64,000 bases of DNA from a bacterium. GTDB lineage: Bacteria; Bacillota; Clostridia; Lachnospirales; Lachnospiraceae. Position numbers and translations under genes: made by a program. Of the stretch, positions 51,475-62,439 are shown piece by piece; position 1 is the first letter of the stretch; each line of letters begins with the position of its first letter. A model generated the notes under the pieces. The model ran no database searches. It saw only the letters and a program-made list of their open reading frames with translations, and had not been told where the DNA came from. The stretch covers positions 21,232 through 85,231 of the forward strand of contig JAMPCE010000006.1 of assembly GCA_023666335.1 (NCBI GenBank), read 5' to 3'.

Positions 51475-52839
51475 ATGGATGATTTGCGCTCTATCAGGGA
51501 AAATTGGGAAGAAATCAAGGAAACCGTCAGGAAAGAATTTGAACTTACTGATGTTTCTTTTGATACATGGATCAAGCCGCTTCGGTTTTATAAGGAAGAA
51601 CAGGATCATGTCGTCATTATGATCCCTTCCGATCAGTCCCATGCCCTCAACTATATTTCTTCTAAATATAAGAACTTTTTTAAGGTCATCATCTCGGAGA
51701 TGATGGAAAAGACTTATGACATTTCCTTCATATTGGAAAAGGATGTTCCGGAAGAAACAGAAAATATCTTTCCGGAGACGAAAAATTCTCCCTCCGCTAA
51801 TTATGAAAATGCGAGTCTGAACCCAAAATACAAATTTGATACTTTTGTCGTAGGCAGCAATAACAAATTGGCGCACTCCGCAGCGTTAGCCGTAGCGGAA
51901 TCTCCGGGAGAAGTATACAATCCGCTCTATATTTATGGCGGAGCGGGCCTTGGAAAAACACATTTGATGCATTCGATCGGTCATTTTATCCTGGAGAGGA
52001 ATCCCGACAGGAAAGTCCTCTATGTTACTTCGGAAAACTTTACCAATGAAGTCATTGAAAATATCCGAAGCGGCGACGCCATCAAACTGAGCAAGATGCG
52101 TGAAAAATACAGGACTGTGGATGTTCTGATGATCGACGATATCCAGTTTATCATCGGAAAAGAGAGCACGCAGGAAGAATTTTTCCACACCTTTAATACG
52201 CTTCATTCCATGAATAAACAGGTCATCCTTTCCTCGGACAGACCGCCGAGAGAGATGGAGACTTTGGAAGAACGGTTCCGTTCCCGTTTTGAGTGGGGTC
52301 TGATCACAGATATCCAGCCACCGGATTATGAGACGAGAATGGCGATCTTAAAGAAAAACATTGAATCTTACCATAAAGAAATAGATGACGAGGTATTGGA
52401 TTATATTGCCGTCAACATCACAACGAATATCAGAGAGTTAGAGGGAGCCTTAAATAAAATTTTTGCTTTTTCCAAGTTAAATAATGTAGATATCAACATG
52501 GATAATGCGGAGGAAGCGCTCAAAGATGTGATTTTTCCAAATGAAAAAAGGGAACTCACTCCGGCTCTGATCATTGATGTGACAGCGGAGCATTTTGGTA
52601 TCCGTCCCGAGGATATCATTTCCAAAAACAGGGCTTCCGAAATTGTGATGCCGAGACAAATCGTTATGTACTTATGCAGAAATTTGATGAACATTCCGCT
52701 GCAAACGATCGGAAAGATTCTTGGAAACAGAGATCACAGTACTGTTTTGCACGGCATCAAAAAAATGGAAGCGGAAATAAAAACAAACGAAGATCTTGTC
52801 AATAAGATAGAGATCATTAAAAAGAAAGTAACACCTTAA
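51475..52839 (+). CDS. dnaA: Chromosomal replication initiator DnaA
   Basis: This 454-residue protein has domain I at the N-terminus (WEEIKETVRKEFELTDVSFD, then TWI), a variable linker and AAA+ domain III with Walker A GGAGLGKT (155-162) and Walker B VLMIDDIQF. DNA-binding domain IV has ISKNRASEIVMPRQIVMYL and the signature GNRDHSTVLHGI. It melts the origin on binding the DnaA boxes on either side. AAGGTAG precedes ATG 51475. No gene separates it from the second box cluster. Confidence 0.98.
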   Translation: MDDLRSIRENWEEIKETVRKEFELTDVSFDTWIKPLRFYKEEQDHVVIMIPSDQSHALNYISSKYKNFFKVIISEMMEKTYDISFILEKDVPEETENIFPETKNSPSANYENASLNPKYKFDTFVVGSNNKLAHSAALAVAESPGEVYNPLYIYGGAGLGKTHLMHSIGHFILERNPDRKVLYVTSENFTNEVIENIRSGDAIKLSKMREKYRTVDVLMIDDIQFIIGKESTQEEFFHTFNTLHSMNKQVILSSDRPPREMETLEERFRSRFEWGLITDIQPPDYETRMAILKKNIESYHKEIDDEVLDYIAVNITTNIRELEGALNKIFAFSKLNNVDINMDNAEEALKDVIFPNEKRELTPALIIDVTAEHFGIRPEDIISKNRASEIVMPRQIVMYLCRNLMNIPLQTIGKILGNRDHSTVLHGIKKMEAEIKTNEDLVNKIEIIKKKVTP

Positions 52840-52842
52840 CAG

Positions 52843-53146
52843 TTATCCAAAACAATATAAACATTTTAAGAAAAAACCATGAGAATAGAATGTGAATAAC
52901 CTAAAATTGACACTTATGTCATTTTTATAAAAAAAGGAAACCTATGGATAACCCTTCATTTATCCTTTGGTTATCCTGCGTTTTTAACATTCTTTTCCAT
53001 CCTGATCCATCAGAAAAAATCTGAACAGGATGAGGTTATTCACATATCTACATCCTTTATGATGAAGAAGAAGAAAGTATTATATCTTTTATTAAGGAAA
53101 GCAGGATCCTAAAATACAAATTTTACAGGAAAGGAAGTTATTCACA
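52843..53146. other. oriC: Origin, downstream DnaA-box cluster and AT-rich region (dnaA-dnaN gap)
   Basis: Boxes seen: TTATCCAAA (52843-52851), TGTGAATAA (52891-52899), TATGGATAA (52943-52951), TTATCCTTT (52960-52968), TTATCCTGC (52971-52979), TTATTCACA (53036-53044) and TTATTCACA (53138-53146). A hairpin, CATCCTG...CAGA / TCTG...CAGGATG, lies at about 52998-53032. A-rich runs (52860-52935) are candidates for unwinding. No gene lies in this 308-base gap. Confidence 0.88.
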
Positions 53147-53147
53147 G

Positions 53148-54257
53148 ATGAAAATTGTATGTACAAAATCAAATCTCTTAAACGGTGTACAGACGGTATC
53201 AAAAGCCGTACCGAACAAAACGACCATGTCTATTCTGGAATGTATTCTGGTAGACGCTTCGCAGAATGAAATCAAACTGACTGCCAATGACATGGAACTG
53301 GGAATCGAGACTGTGATCGAAGGAGAAATCGTTGAACAGGGAACAATCGCTCTGGATGCAAAGATTTTTTTGGAGATTGTCAGAAAACTTCCCGACAATG
53401 ACATTACGATAGAGACGGATTCTTCTTTTAAGACGACGATCGTGTGTGAAAAAGCGAAATTCAATATTATAGGAAAGTCCGGAGAAGATTTTTCTTATCT
53501 GCCTGAGATAGAAAAGAACGATCCTGTCGTTGTTTCTCAGTTTACTTTAAAAGAAGTGGTACGGCAGACGATTTTTTCTATCGCAGATAATGAAAACAAT
53601 AAACTGATGACAGGCGAGTTGTTTGAGATTCAGGATGATACCTTAAAGGTGGTGTCTCTTGACGGTCATCGTATTTCCATCAGAAAGATTGCGCTGAAAA
53701 ATGCTTATGAAAGAAAGAAAGTTGTCGTTCCCGGAAAGACGTTAAGTGAAGTCAGCAAGATCCTTTCCGGAGATATGGATAAGGATGTTAATATTTTCTT
53801 TACGGACAAACACATCCTGTTTGAGTTTAACAATACGCTGGTCGTTTCCAGATTGATCGAAGGAGAATACTTTAAGATCGATCAGATGCTTTCGAGTGAT
53901 TATGAGACAAAGATCAGGATGAATAAGAGAGAACTGCTTGACTGTATCGACAGGGCGACGCTTCTGGTAAAAGAGGGAGATAAAAAGCCTGTCATCATTA
54001 CCGTGGAAGATACTTCCATGCAGCTTAAAATGAATTCTACCGTCGGCAGTATGGATGAAGAAATTGATATCGAAAAAGAGGGGAAAGATATCAAGATCGG
54101 ATTCAACCCGAAGTTTTTGATTGATGCGCTGCGGGTGATCGAGGATGAGGATATTTTGATCTATATGGTGAATCCGAAAGCGCCGTGTTTCATCAAAGAT
54201 GAGAAAGAGAGTTATATTTACATGATACTGCCGGTGAACTTTATCAATGTGGAGTAA
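53148..54257 (+). CDS. dnaN: DNA polymerase III beta clamp
   Basis: This 369-residue sliding clamp has three repeated clamp domains. The N-terminal MKIVCTKSNLLNGVQTVSKA and TTMSILECILVDA segments, the ITANDMELGIET-like strand and the C-terminal GFNPKFLIDAL and YMILPVNF are diagnostic. It tethers polymerase to DNA and recruits many partners. The last DnaA box overlaps the base before its ribosome region, so DnaA may also influence its expression. Confidence 0.97.
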   Translation: MKIVCTKSNLLNGVQTVSKAVPNKTTMSILECILVDASQNEIKLTANDMELGIETVIEGEIVEQGTIALDAKIFLEIVRKLPDNDITIETDSSFKTTIVCEKAKFNIIGKSGEDFSYLPEIEKNDPVVVSQFTLKEVVRQTIFSIADNENNKLMTGELFEIQDDTLKVVSLDGHRISIRKIALKNAYERKKVVVPGKTLSEVSKILSGDMDKDVNIFFTDKHILFEFNNTLVVSRLIEGEYFKIDQMLSSDYETKIRMNKRELLDCIDRATLLVKEGDKKPVIITVEDTSMQLKMNSTVGSMDEEIDIEKEGKDIKIGFNPKFLIDALRVIEDEDILIYMVNPKAPCFIKDEKESYIYMILPVNFINVE

Positions 54258-54283
54258 ATATTTTATGTGTTATATAATCCATA

Positions 54284-54400
54284 AAAATTGATTTTTCGTC
54301 GTCACGCTTTCGCTCCGCAAAATACGTAATGGTACTAAGTTCGTGAAAAACCTCACTAAGTACCAACGTATTTTGAGGGACTCCTTAAAAAATCAATTTT
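54284..54400. repeat. Palindromic intergenic element G (type 2, short) between dnaN and yaaA
   Basis: The ends AAAATTGATTTTT and its complement (54388-54400) enclose GTCGTCACGCTTTCGCTCC on one arm and GGGACTCCTT on the other, then AAAATACGT/ACGTATTTT and TGGTACT/AGTACCA layers. It is 117 bp with a shortened core. The arm motifs match element B. Confidence 0.78.
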
Positions 54401-54427
54401 CATGTATAATGTAAAGAAGATATCAAT

Positions 54428-54643
54428 ATGAAAATGATAATGATAAAAGACGAATATATAAAACTGGGACAGGCGTTAAAACTTGCAGGGCTGGTGGAAT
54501 CCGGCGTGGATGCTAAGATGGATATACAGGAAGGTCTTGTAAAAGTAAATGATGAAGTCATATTGCAGCGGGGGAAAAAAATCTATCCGAGCGATGTGAT
54601 CGAATATGAAAGACAAAAGATCACGGTAAAAAAAGAATCTTAA
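54428..54643 (+). CDS. yaaA: S4-domain protein YaaA/RlbA
   Basis: This 71-residue protein has one S4 RNA-binding domain (YIKLGQALKLAGLVESGVDA, KMDIQEGLVKVNDEV, LQRGKKIYPSDVI). Always found between dnaN and recF in Firmicutes, it is tied to ribosome or rRNA handling in Bacillus, not to recombination. The start may be at 54428 or at an internal ATG a few codons on; the ribosome site is weak. Confidence 0.92.
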   Translation: MKMIMIKDEYIKLGQALKLAGLVESGVDAKMDIQEGLVKVNDEVILQRGKKIYPSDVIEYERQKITVKKES

Positions 54644-54678
54644 CAGAAGGCAGACAGATTTTGGAACGGTAGGAAAAG

Positions 54679-55767
54679 ATGGTCATCAAATCATTGGAGC
54701 TTGCGGATTTTAGAAATTATGATTCCTTACAGATTGATTTCAGTGAGGGAACCAATATCTTATATGGCAACAATGCGCAGGGAAAAACAAATATCCTGGA
54801 GGCAATCTATCTGTCGGCTACCACAAAATCCCACAAGGGAAGCAAAGACAAAGACATTGTCAATTTTAACAAAGAAGAAGCGCATATCAGAACATATCTT
54901 CTAAAAAACGAAGATGAGATCAGGGTGGATATGCACCTTCGTAAAAATAAGACAAAAGGAATTGCAATCGACGGGCAAAAGATAAAAAAAGCCGCCGAGC
55001 TTCTGGGACTTTTAAATGTCGTGTTTTTTTCGCCGGAGGATCTTTCTATCATTAAGAACGGTCCCGCCGAGAGAAGACGTTTTGTGGATATGGAATTATG
55101 CCAGTTGGATTCCTTTTATATTTATAATCTGAATCATTATAATAAGATCGTCAATCAGCGGAATAAACTTTTGAAAGATATGTACTTTAATCCTTCGCTC
55201 AGAGATACCTTGAATATATGGGATTCCCAGCTGGTATCGTTCGGCAGTAAGATCATAGAGAGAAGACAGCTTTTTGTAGAGCAGTTAAATGAGATCATTT
55301 ATGAGATCCATAAAAAATTATCGGGAGATCAGGAAGAACTTACCATAAAATATGAACCTGACGTTTTGATCGAAGAATATGAAAAGGCATTGGTCTCCTG
55401 TCAGGAACGGGATGTTAAATTAAAGCAGACGACGGTTGGTCCCCACAGAGATGATTTTTCTTTTATGACGGGAGATATCGATATCCGAAAATTCGGATCC
55501 CAGGGGCAGCAGCGGACGGCGGCTTTATCTTTGAAATTGTCTGAGATCGAACTTGTGAAGAAACTGACAAAAGATAATCCGGTGCTTCTTCTGGACGATG
55601 TGTTGTCTGAGCTTGACAGCAATCGACAGAATTACTTACTTCGTACGATCGGTGATATCCAGACGATCATCACCTGTACGGGATTGGATGAATTTGTCAA
55701 TAATCGATTTGAGATCAATAAAGTGTTTCAGATAGAAAACGGCAGCATCAAAAAAGGAGATAGTTAG
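54679..55767 (+). CDS. recF: DNA replication and repair protein RecF
   Basis: This 362-residue SMC-like ATPase helps load RecA at gaps. Walker A is GNNAQGKTNILEAIY, the signature region is FGSQGQQRTAALSLKLSE and Walker B is PVLLLDDVLSELD. ATG 54679 follows AGGAAAAG. The stop is three bases before the gyrB start, so the pair is translationally coupled. Confidence 0.97.
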   Translation: MVIKSLELADFRNYDSLQIDFSEGTNILYGNNAQGKTNILEAIYLSATTKSHKGSKDKDIVNFNKEEAHIRTYLLKNEDEIRVDMHLRKNKTKGIAIDGQKIKKAAELLGLLNVVFFSPEDLSIIKNGPAERRRFVDMELCQLDSFYIYNLNHYNKIVNQRNKLLKDMYFNPSLRDTLNIWDSQLVSFGSKIIERRQLFVEQLNEIIYEIHKKLSGDQEELTIKYEPDVLIEEYEKALVSCQERDVKLKQTTVGPHRDDFSFMTGDIDIRKFGSQGQQRTAALSLKLSEIELVKKLTKDNPVLLLDDVLSELDSNRQNYLLRTIGDIQTIITCTGLDEFVNNRFEINKVFQIENGSIKKGDS

Positions 55768-57711
<1,944 letters not shown>

Positions 57712-57718
57712 TTATTTA

Positions 57719-57869
57719 GATTGTACAAACAAGCATAATCAACGCAGACTCGCTTGCGCTCCATTTCGAACGTAATGCCGAGCCTGCGAAGCAGTGCTCG
57801 AGTGGTTAATTCCGCAGGAATTTACCACATTTCCAAGGGTCTGCTTATGGTTATGTTGTTTGTACAATC
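57719..57869. repeat. Palindromic intergenic element H (type 1 ends) between gyrB and gyrA
   Basis: The ends GATTGTACAAACA and TGTTTGTACAATC enclose CATAATC...GCAGAC with GTCTGCTTATGG, the asymmetric arm TCGCTTGCGCTCCATTTCG, and a core made of two small hairpins (GCCTGCGAAGCAG-type, and AATTCCGCAGGAATT). It is 151 bp and starts 8 bases after the gyrB stop. Confidence 0.8.
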
Positions 57870-57906
57870 ATAACAATAATTTAATATACTTAGAAAGGAA
57901 CATGAC

Positions 57907-60483
57907 ATGGATGATAAAATATTTGACAAGATAGAGGAAGTCGATCTGAAAAAAAAGATGGAAGATTCTTATATCGACTACGCGATGAGCGTTATCGCTG
58001 CGCGCGCGCTTCCCGATGTGCGGGACGGCTTAAAGCCGGTGCAGCGCCGCGTTCTCTATTCGATGATCGAATTGAACAACGGCCCGGACAAGCCGCACAG
58101 AAAGAGCGCCCGTATCGTCGGTGACACGATGGGTAAATATCATCCACACGGCGATAGTTCCATTTACGGCGCTTTGGTCAATATGGCACAGGAATGGTCC
58201 ACCCGATATCCGTTAGTGGACGGACACGGAAATTTTGGTTCCGTGGACGGCGACGGCGCGGCAGCCATGCGTTACACGGAAGCGCGCCTGAGCAAGATTT
58301 CTATGGAGCTCCTTGCCGATATCAATAAAAATACAGTCGATTTTGTGCCGAATTTCGATGATACGGAAAAAGAGCCGCTGGTGCTTCCCAGTCGTTATCC
58401 GAACCTCTTGGTAAACGGCACTTCCGGTATCGCGGTGGGTATGGCGACGAACATCCCGCCTCATAATCTGCGTGAAGTCACGAATGCGGTGGTAAGGATC
58501 ATTGACAATCAGGTGAATGAGAGCCGCGAGACGGAGATCGATGAACTTTTGCAGATCGTGAAAGCGCCGGATTTTCCGACCGGCGGCGTGATCCTCGGTA
58601 CACGGGGCGCGGAGGAAGCCTACCGTACGGGGCGGGGAAAAGTGCGAGTCCGCGCGGTGACGGAAATCGAGACTATGGATAACGGAAAGAGCCGCATCAT
58701 CGTGACGGAACTTCCTTACATGGTGAATAAAGCGAACCTGATCTTAAAAATTGCCGATCTGGTGAAATTAAAGAAGATCGACGGCATCACCGATCTGCGC
58801 GATGAGACGAACCGCGAGGGAATGCGGATCGTGATCGAACTGCGCAGAGACGCCAATGCCAACGTGATTTTAAATCAGCTCTATAAACATACGCAGCTCC
58901 AGGATTCTTTCGGCGTTATCATGCTGGCGCTTGTCAATAACGAGCCGAAGGTGATGAATCTTCTGGATATGCTGACGCATTACTTAAACCACCAGAAAGA
59001 CGTCGTCACCAGAAGGACGAAATACGATCTGGATAAGGCGGAGGAAAGAGACCATATCTTACAGGGTCTGCTCATTGCCCTTGACAATATCGATGAAGTC
59101 ATCAAAATCATGCGGAGCAGCCGGACGACGCCGGAAGCAAAGGAAAGATTGATGGAACGGTTCGGGCTTTCCGATGCACAGGCGCAGGCGATCGCGGATA
59201 TGCGTCTTAGAGCGCTCACCGGTCTGGAAAGAGAAAAGCTGGAAAATGAGCATGAAGAACTTTTGAAAAAGATCACGGAATTAAAAGCGATTCTTGCGGA
59301 TGAAAAACTCCTGCTCGGCGTCATTAAGGATGAAATGCTTTTAACGGCGGAGAAATACGGCGATGACAGGAGGAGTAAGATCGGGTTTGATGTTTATGAT
59401 ATCAATATGGAAGATCTGATCCCCAAAGACAATACGGTGATCGCCATGACAAGTCTTGGTTATATCAAACGCATGACCGTGGATAACTTTAAGTCTCAAA
59501 ACCGCGGCGGCAAGGGCATCAAGGGGATGCAGACGATCGAGGAGGATTACATTGAGGATCTTCTGATGACGACGACGCACCACTACCTTATGTTCTTTAC
59601 GAATTACGGGAGGGTTTACCGTCTGAAAGCGTATGAGATTCCGGAGGCGAGCCGTACGGCGCGGGGCATCGCGATCGTCAATATTTTGCAGCTGAATCCC
59701 GGTGAAAAGATTTCCGCGATGATTCCTATTAAGGATTATGAAGAGAATAAAAATCTCTTTATGGTCACCAAAAAAGGAATTGTAAAGAAAACTTCCGTCA
59801 TGGAGTTTTCCCATGTCAGAAAAAACGGTCTGGCGGCTATCAATTTACGGGACGACGATGAATTGATCGAAGTCAAGACAACTTCAAACGAGACCGAGAT
59901 TTTCTTAGTGACAAAACACGGTATGTGCATCCGCTTCCGCGAGACGGATGTGAGACCTACCGGACGCTCTTCTATGGGTGTGATTGGTATGAACCTGTCG
60001 GACGGCGATGAGATCGTCGGGATGCAGCTCGACCACCAAGGCGATTCTCTTCTGATCGTCTCGGAAAACGGTATGGGTAAGAGAACGTATCTCACTGAAT
60101 TTACGGCACAGAAGCGCGGCGGCAAAGGCTTAAAATGCTATAAGATTACGGAAAAGACCGGAAATGTGGTGGGCGTCAAGGCTGTCAACGACGATCACGA
60201 GATCATGATGATCACGACGGAGGGTATCATCATCCAGCTTCGTATGGAGGATATCTCAACGCTCGGCAGAATCACTTCCGGCGTGAAGATGATCAACTTA
60301 GACGGCAAGGTAAAGGTCGCAAAGATCGCGAAAGTACGGGAAAAGATCAGCAACGGCGAGGAAGAGTTTGAAAATATCGACGACGCTATGGAGGATATCC
60401 CGGAAGAAGAAAAATACAATCTTCCCGATGAGGTCGATGACGGAAAAGAACTGAATCTGCCGAAGGAAGAAGAAGACGAGTAA
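57907..60483 (+). CDS. gyrA: DNA gyrase subunit A
   Basis: This 858-residue cleavage-religation subunit has the catalytic Tyr Y123 in [11 protein letters not shown]. The quinolone-determining loop reads [16 protein letters not shown]84 corresponds to E. coli S83 and G88 to E. coli D87. The C-terminal beta-pinwheel carries a GyrA-box variant [10 protein letters not shown], normally QRRGGKG, which is needed for wrapping DNA. The acidic tail ([20 protein letters not shown]) is typical of Clostridia. ATG 57907 follows AAAGGA. A strong terminator ends the unit. Confidence 0.98.
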   Translation: MDDKIFDKIEEVDLKKKMEDSYIDYAMSVIAARALPDVRDGLKPVQRRVLYSMIELNNGPDKPHRKSARIVGDTMGKYHPHGDSSIYGALVNMAQEWSTRYPLVDGHGNFGSVDGDGAAAMRYTEARLSKISMELLADINKNTVDFVPNFDDTEKEPLVLPSRYPNLLVNGTSGIAVGMATNIPPHNLREVTNAVVRIIDNQVNESRETEIDELLQIVKAPDFPTGGVILGTRGAEEAYRTGRGKVRVRAVTEIETMDNGKSRIIVTELPYMVNKANLILKIADLVKLKKIDGITDLRDETNREGMRIVIELRRDANANVILNQLYKHTQLQDSFGVIMLALVNNEPKVMNLLDMLTHYLNHQKDVVTRRTKYDLDKAEERDHILQGLLIALDNIDEVIKIMRSSRTTPEAKERLMERFGLSDAQAQAIADMRLRALTGLEREKLENEHEELLKKITELKAILADEKLLLGVIKDEMLLTAEKYGDDRRSKIGFDVYDINMEDLIPKDNTVIAMTSLGYIKRMTVDNFKSQNRGGKGIKGMQTIEEDYIEDLLMTTTHHYLMFFTNYGRVYRLKAYEIPEASRTARGIAIVNILQLNPGEKISAMIPIKDYEENKNLFMVTKKGIVKKTSVMEFSHVRKNGLAAINLRDDDELIEVKTTSNETEIFLVTKHGMCIRFRETDVRPTGRSSMGVIGMNLSDGDEIVGMQLDHQGDSLLIVSENGMGKRTYLTEFTAQKRGGKGLKCYKITEKTGNVVGVKAVNDDHEIMMITTEGIIIQLRMEDISTLGRITSGVKMINLDGKVKVAKIAKVREKISNGEEEFENIDDAMEDIPEEEKYNLPDEVDDGKELNLPKEEEDE

Positions 60484-60508
60484 GCTGTTCTGATATGGAT
60501 GAATATAA

Positions 60509-60543
60509 AAAACAACCTTGACTGAATTGGTCAAGGTTGTTTT
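60509..60543. terminator. Bidirectional terminator after gyrA
   Basis: AAAACAACCTTGAC (60509-60522), 7-base loop, and its complement (60530-60543) make a 14-bp stem with A- and T-runs at both ends. It closes the gyrase unit and the converging XRE-regulator gene. Confidence 0.9.
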
Positions 60544-60565
60544 CATATTACCGTTCAAGTGTGGG

Positions 60566-61513
60566 TCATTCTTTTTCCGGATTATTTCGGTTGATGATGA
60601 CCGCTGCGATTCCGCAGGCGATTCCAAACGTTGCATAAATGGGCGCAGCGTATTCCCAATGGGCTGTTAAAAATCCAAGAATCAGGAAAAGGATCGTTGC
60701 GATCATCATGATACATCCGCATACCATTCCTGTCTTTTTTTGATATTTGTAGGTCTGCGAATCGCGGTCGTGTATGAGGTTATAGTGCCGGATATTATAT
60801 CTGCTCTCCTGTGTCCCTGCGTAGGTAAAGAGAATAACAGAGACTGTCAGGCACAGCATAAAGACTGCGCCTGTGAGCATATCCGTGTCCACGGAGGGAA
60901 AGGAACTGCCGAAAGCCACTTCTTTTTCCGTAAAGACAAAGTCGAAACCGATCGCTAAAATAATTCCGAAAAAGATGAACACGATACCCGAAGCGATCCA
61001 CTTGATGAATTTCTTTTGAAAGGCGTCCCGTTCTTCTTTCGTGTAAAAATCTTCTATGTAGGGATGTTCCTTTTCAAAACGGTCGCTTTGCAGTCCGGCA
61101 ACGACAAAGATTGTAACCGCGATCGCTATGAAGATAAAAAAACCAGTTGCAGCTAACGCCTCCGTATCAAGGCCCGGTCTTTCCGGAAGGATTCCCATCA
61201 AAAAAATCATGCTGGTAAGACCTGTCATGATCAGCCCGACGCCCAGCGTGACCTGTCTGCTGAATTTGTCGAAAAAGCTGTCATACTGATATTTGTCTTC
61301 TACATATTGTTCGCTGACGTCCTGTTTGACCAGATCGTCCAGCGTACAGTGAAAAAAATCTGTAAGCTGTAAAAGTTTATCCATTTCCGGATAGCTGGTG
61401 TCGGATTCCCATTTTGAGACGGACTGTCTCGATACTTCCAGACTTTCCGCCAACTGTTCCTGCGTGATGTTGTCCCGTTTTCGTAAAAACTGTAAATTTT
61501 GTCCTAAGCTCAT
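60566..61513 (-). CDS. XRE regulator with C-terminal membrane domain
   Basis: This 315-residue protein has an N-terminal HTH (LGQNLQFLRKRDNITQEQLA, then SRQSVSKWESDTSYPEMDKL) and four to six hydrophobic helices in the C-terminal two thirds (about 95-120, 130-155, 190-215, 225-245, 270-315). HTH-plus-membrane proteins are frequent in Lachnospiraceae; they may sense the envelope while bound to DNA. Target unknown. ATG 61513 follows GGAGG at 8 bases; the frame to 61561 is not supported. Confidence 0.85.
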   Translation of the reverse strand: MSLGQNLQFLRKRDNITQEQLAESLEVSRQSVSKWESDTSYPEMDKLLQLTDFFHCTLDDLVKQDVSEQYVEDKYQYDSFFDKFSRQVTLGVGLIMTGLTSMIFLMGILPERPGLDTEALAATGFFIFIAIAVTIFVVAGLQSDRFEKEHPYIEDFYTKEERDAFQKKFIKWIASGIVFIFFGIILAIGFDFVFTEKEVAFGSSFPSVDTDMLTGAVFMLCLTVSVILFTYAGTQESRYNIRHYNLIHDRDSQTYKYQKKTGMVCGCIMMIATILFLILGFLTAHWEYAAPIYATFGIACGIAAVIINRNNPEKE

Positions 61514-61688
61514 AGTTTCGCCTCCTATTTCTTTCTGTTGTAACAATTGCAATGATGTCAATTAGAAATTTTTCCTGCAGGCTATGAATATATTTTAGGA
61601 CGACGGAAATGGAAAGAACATCAATTTCATGTTGCTTTTGCATATTTTGATGTCAATCTACGGTTGCATCCGTGTAAATACGGCATTT

Positions 61689-62291
61689 TCAGACGATCTT
61701 TTCAAAATCCTCCGCGCCGTGCTTGCACAGGGGGCAGACAAAATCCGGAGGAAGTTCTTCTCCTTCATAGACATAACCGCAGATTTTGCAGCGCCAGCCT
61801 TTCGAGACGGAAGCCTCGGGCTTTGGCTTTACAGATTCGTGATAATAAGCATAAGTCATCGGTTTTTCGTCTGAAAGAATCTCACAGTCCTCCACGGTAC
61901 AGATAAAAAGAATATGTGTGCCCAGATCGATGCTGTTTACTACCTTGCAGTCAAAAAAGGCGGCAGTGTGTTCCTTGATATAAGGAAGTTCCTGCTTTGT
62001 CATGGCAAAGGGATAATCCACGAATTTGTCCGTATCGCGGCCGCTCTGAAAACCGAAATGCTGAAAAAGCGAAAAGGGCGCGGATTCGGATAAAAGGGAA
62101 AGTGTAAGGATCTTCGAGTTTTGTACGATCTCGCAGGTCAGATTGTCCTTGTTGATCGCTGTCGCGATCTGCAGGGGTTTACTCGTCACCTGCATGACTG
62201 TGTTGACGATACAGCCGTTCATTTTCCTGTCAAATTTGGACGCCGCCACATACAAACCGTAGGGCAGTTTCTGTAAGGCTTTTGTGTTCAT
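61689..62291 (-). CDS. Flavin reductase domain fused to rubredoxin
   Basis: This 200-residue protein joins an FMN-binding flavin-reductase-like domain (about 5-155; KFDRKMNGCIVNTVMQVTSK) to a C-terminal rubredoxin with an iron site at C168, C171, C186 and C189 (CKICGYVYEG...CPLC). Such high-molecular-weight rubredoxins pass electrons from NAD(P)H to oxygen- or NO-reducing flavodiiron proteins in anaerobes. No flavodiiron gene is in the window. ATG 62291 follows AAGGAG. It is a single gene, likely for oxidative-stress defence. Confidence 0.9.
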   Translation of the reverse strand: MNTKALQKLPYGLYVAASKFDRKMNGCIVNTVMQVTSKPLQIATAINKDNLTCEIVQNSKILTLSLLSESAPFSLFQHFGFQSGRDTDKFVDYPFAMTKQELPYIKEHTAAFFDCKVVNSIDLGTHILFICTVEDCEILSDEKPMTYAYYHESVKPKPEASVSKGWRCKICGYVYEGEELPPDFVCPLCKHGAEDFEKIV

Positions 62292-62439
62292 ATGGATTCT
62301 CCTTTTTATGATATATTAAGATTGCCTGTATTCCCTTATAAGAACACATCATAAATATTTTATGCAATCTCATCTTAAAATATTATAAATTATAATACCG
62401 AAAAAGAATATAGGAAAATCATATGAGATTGAAAATATA

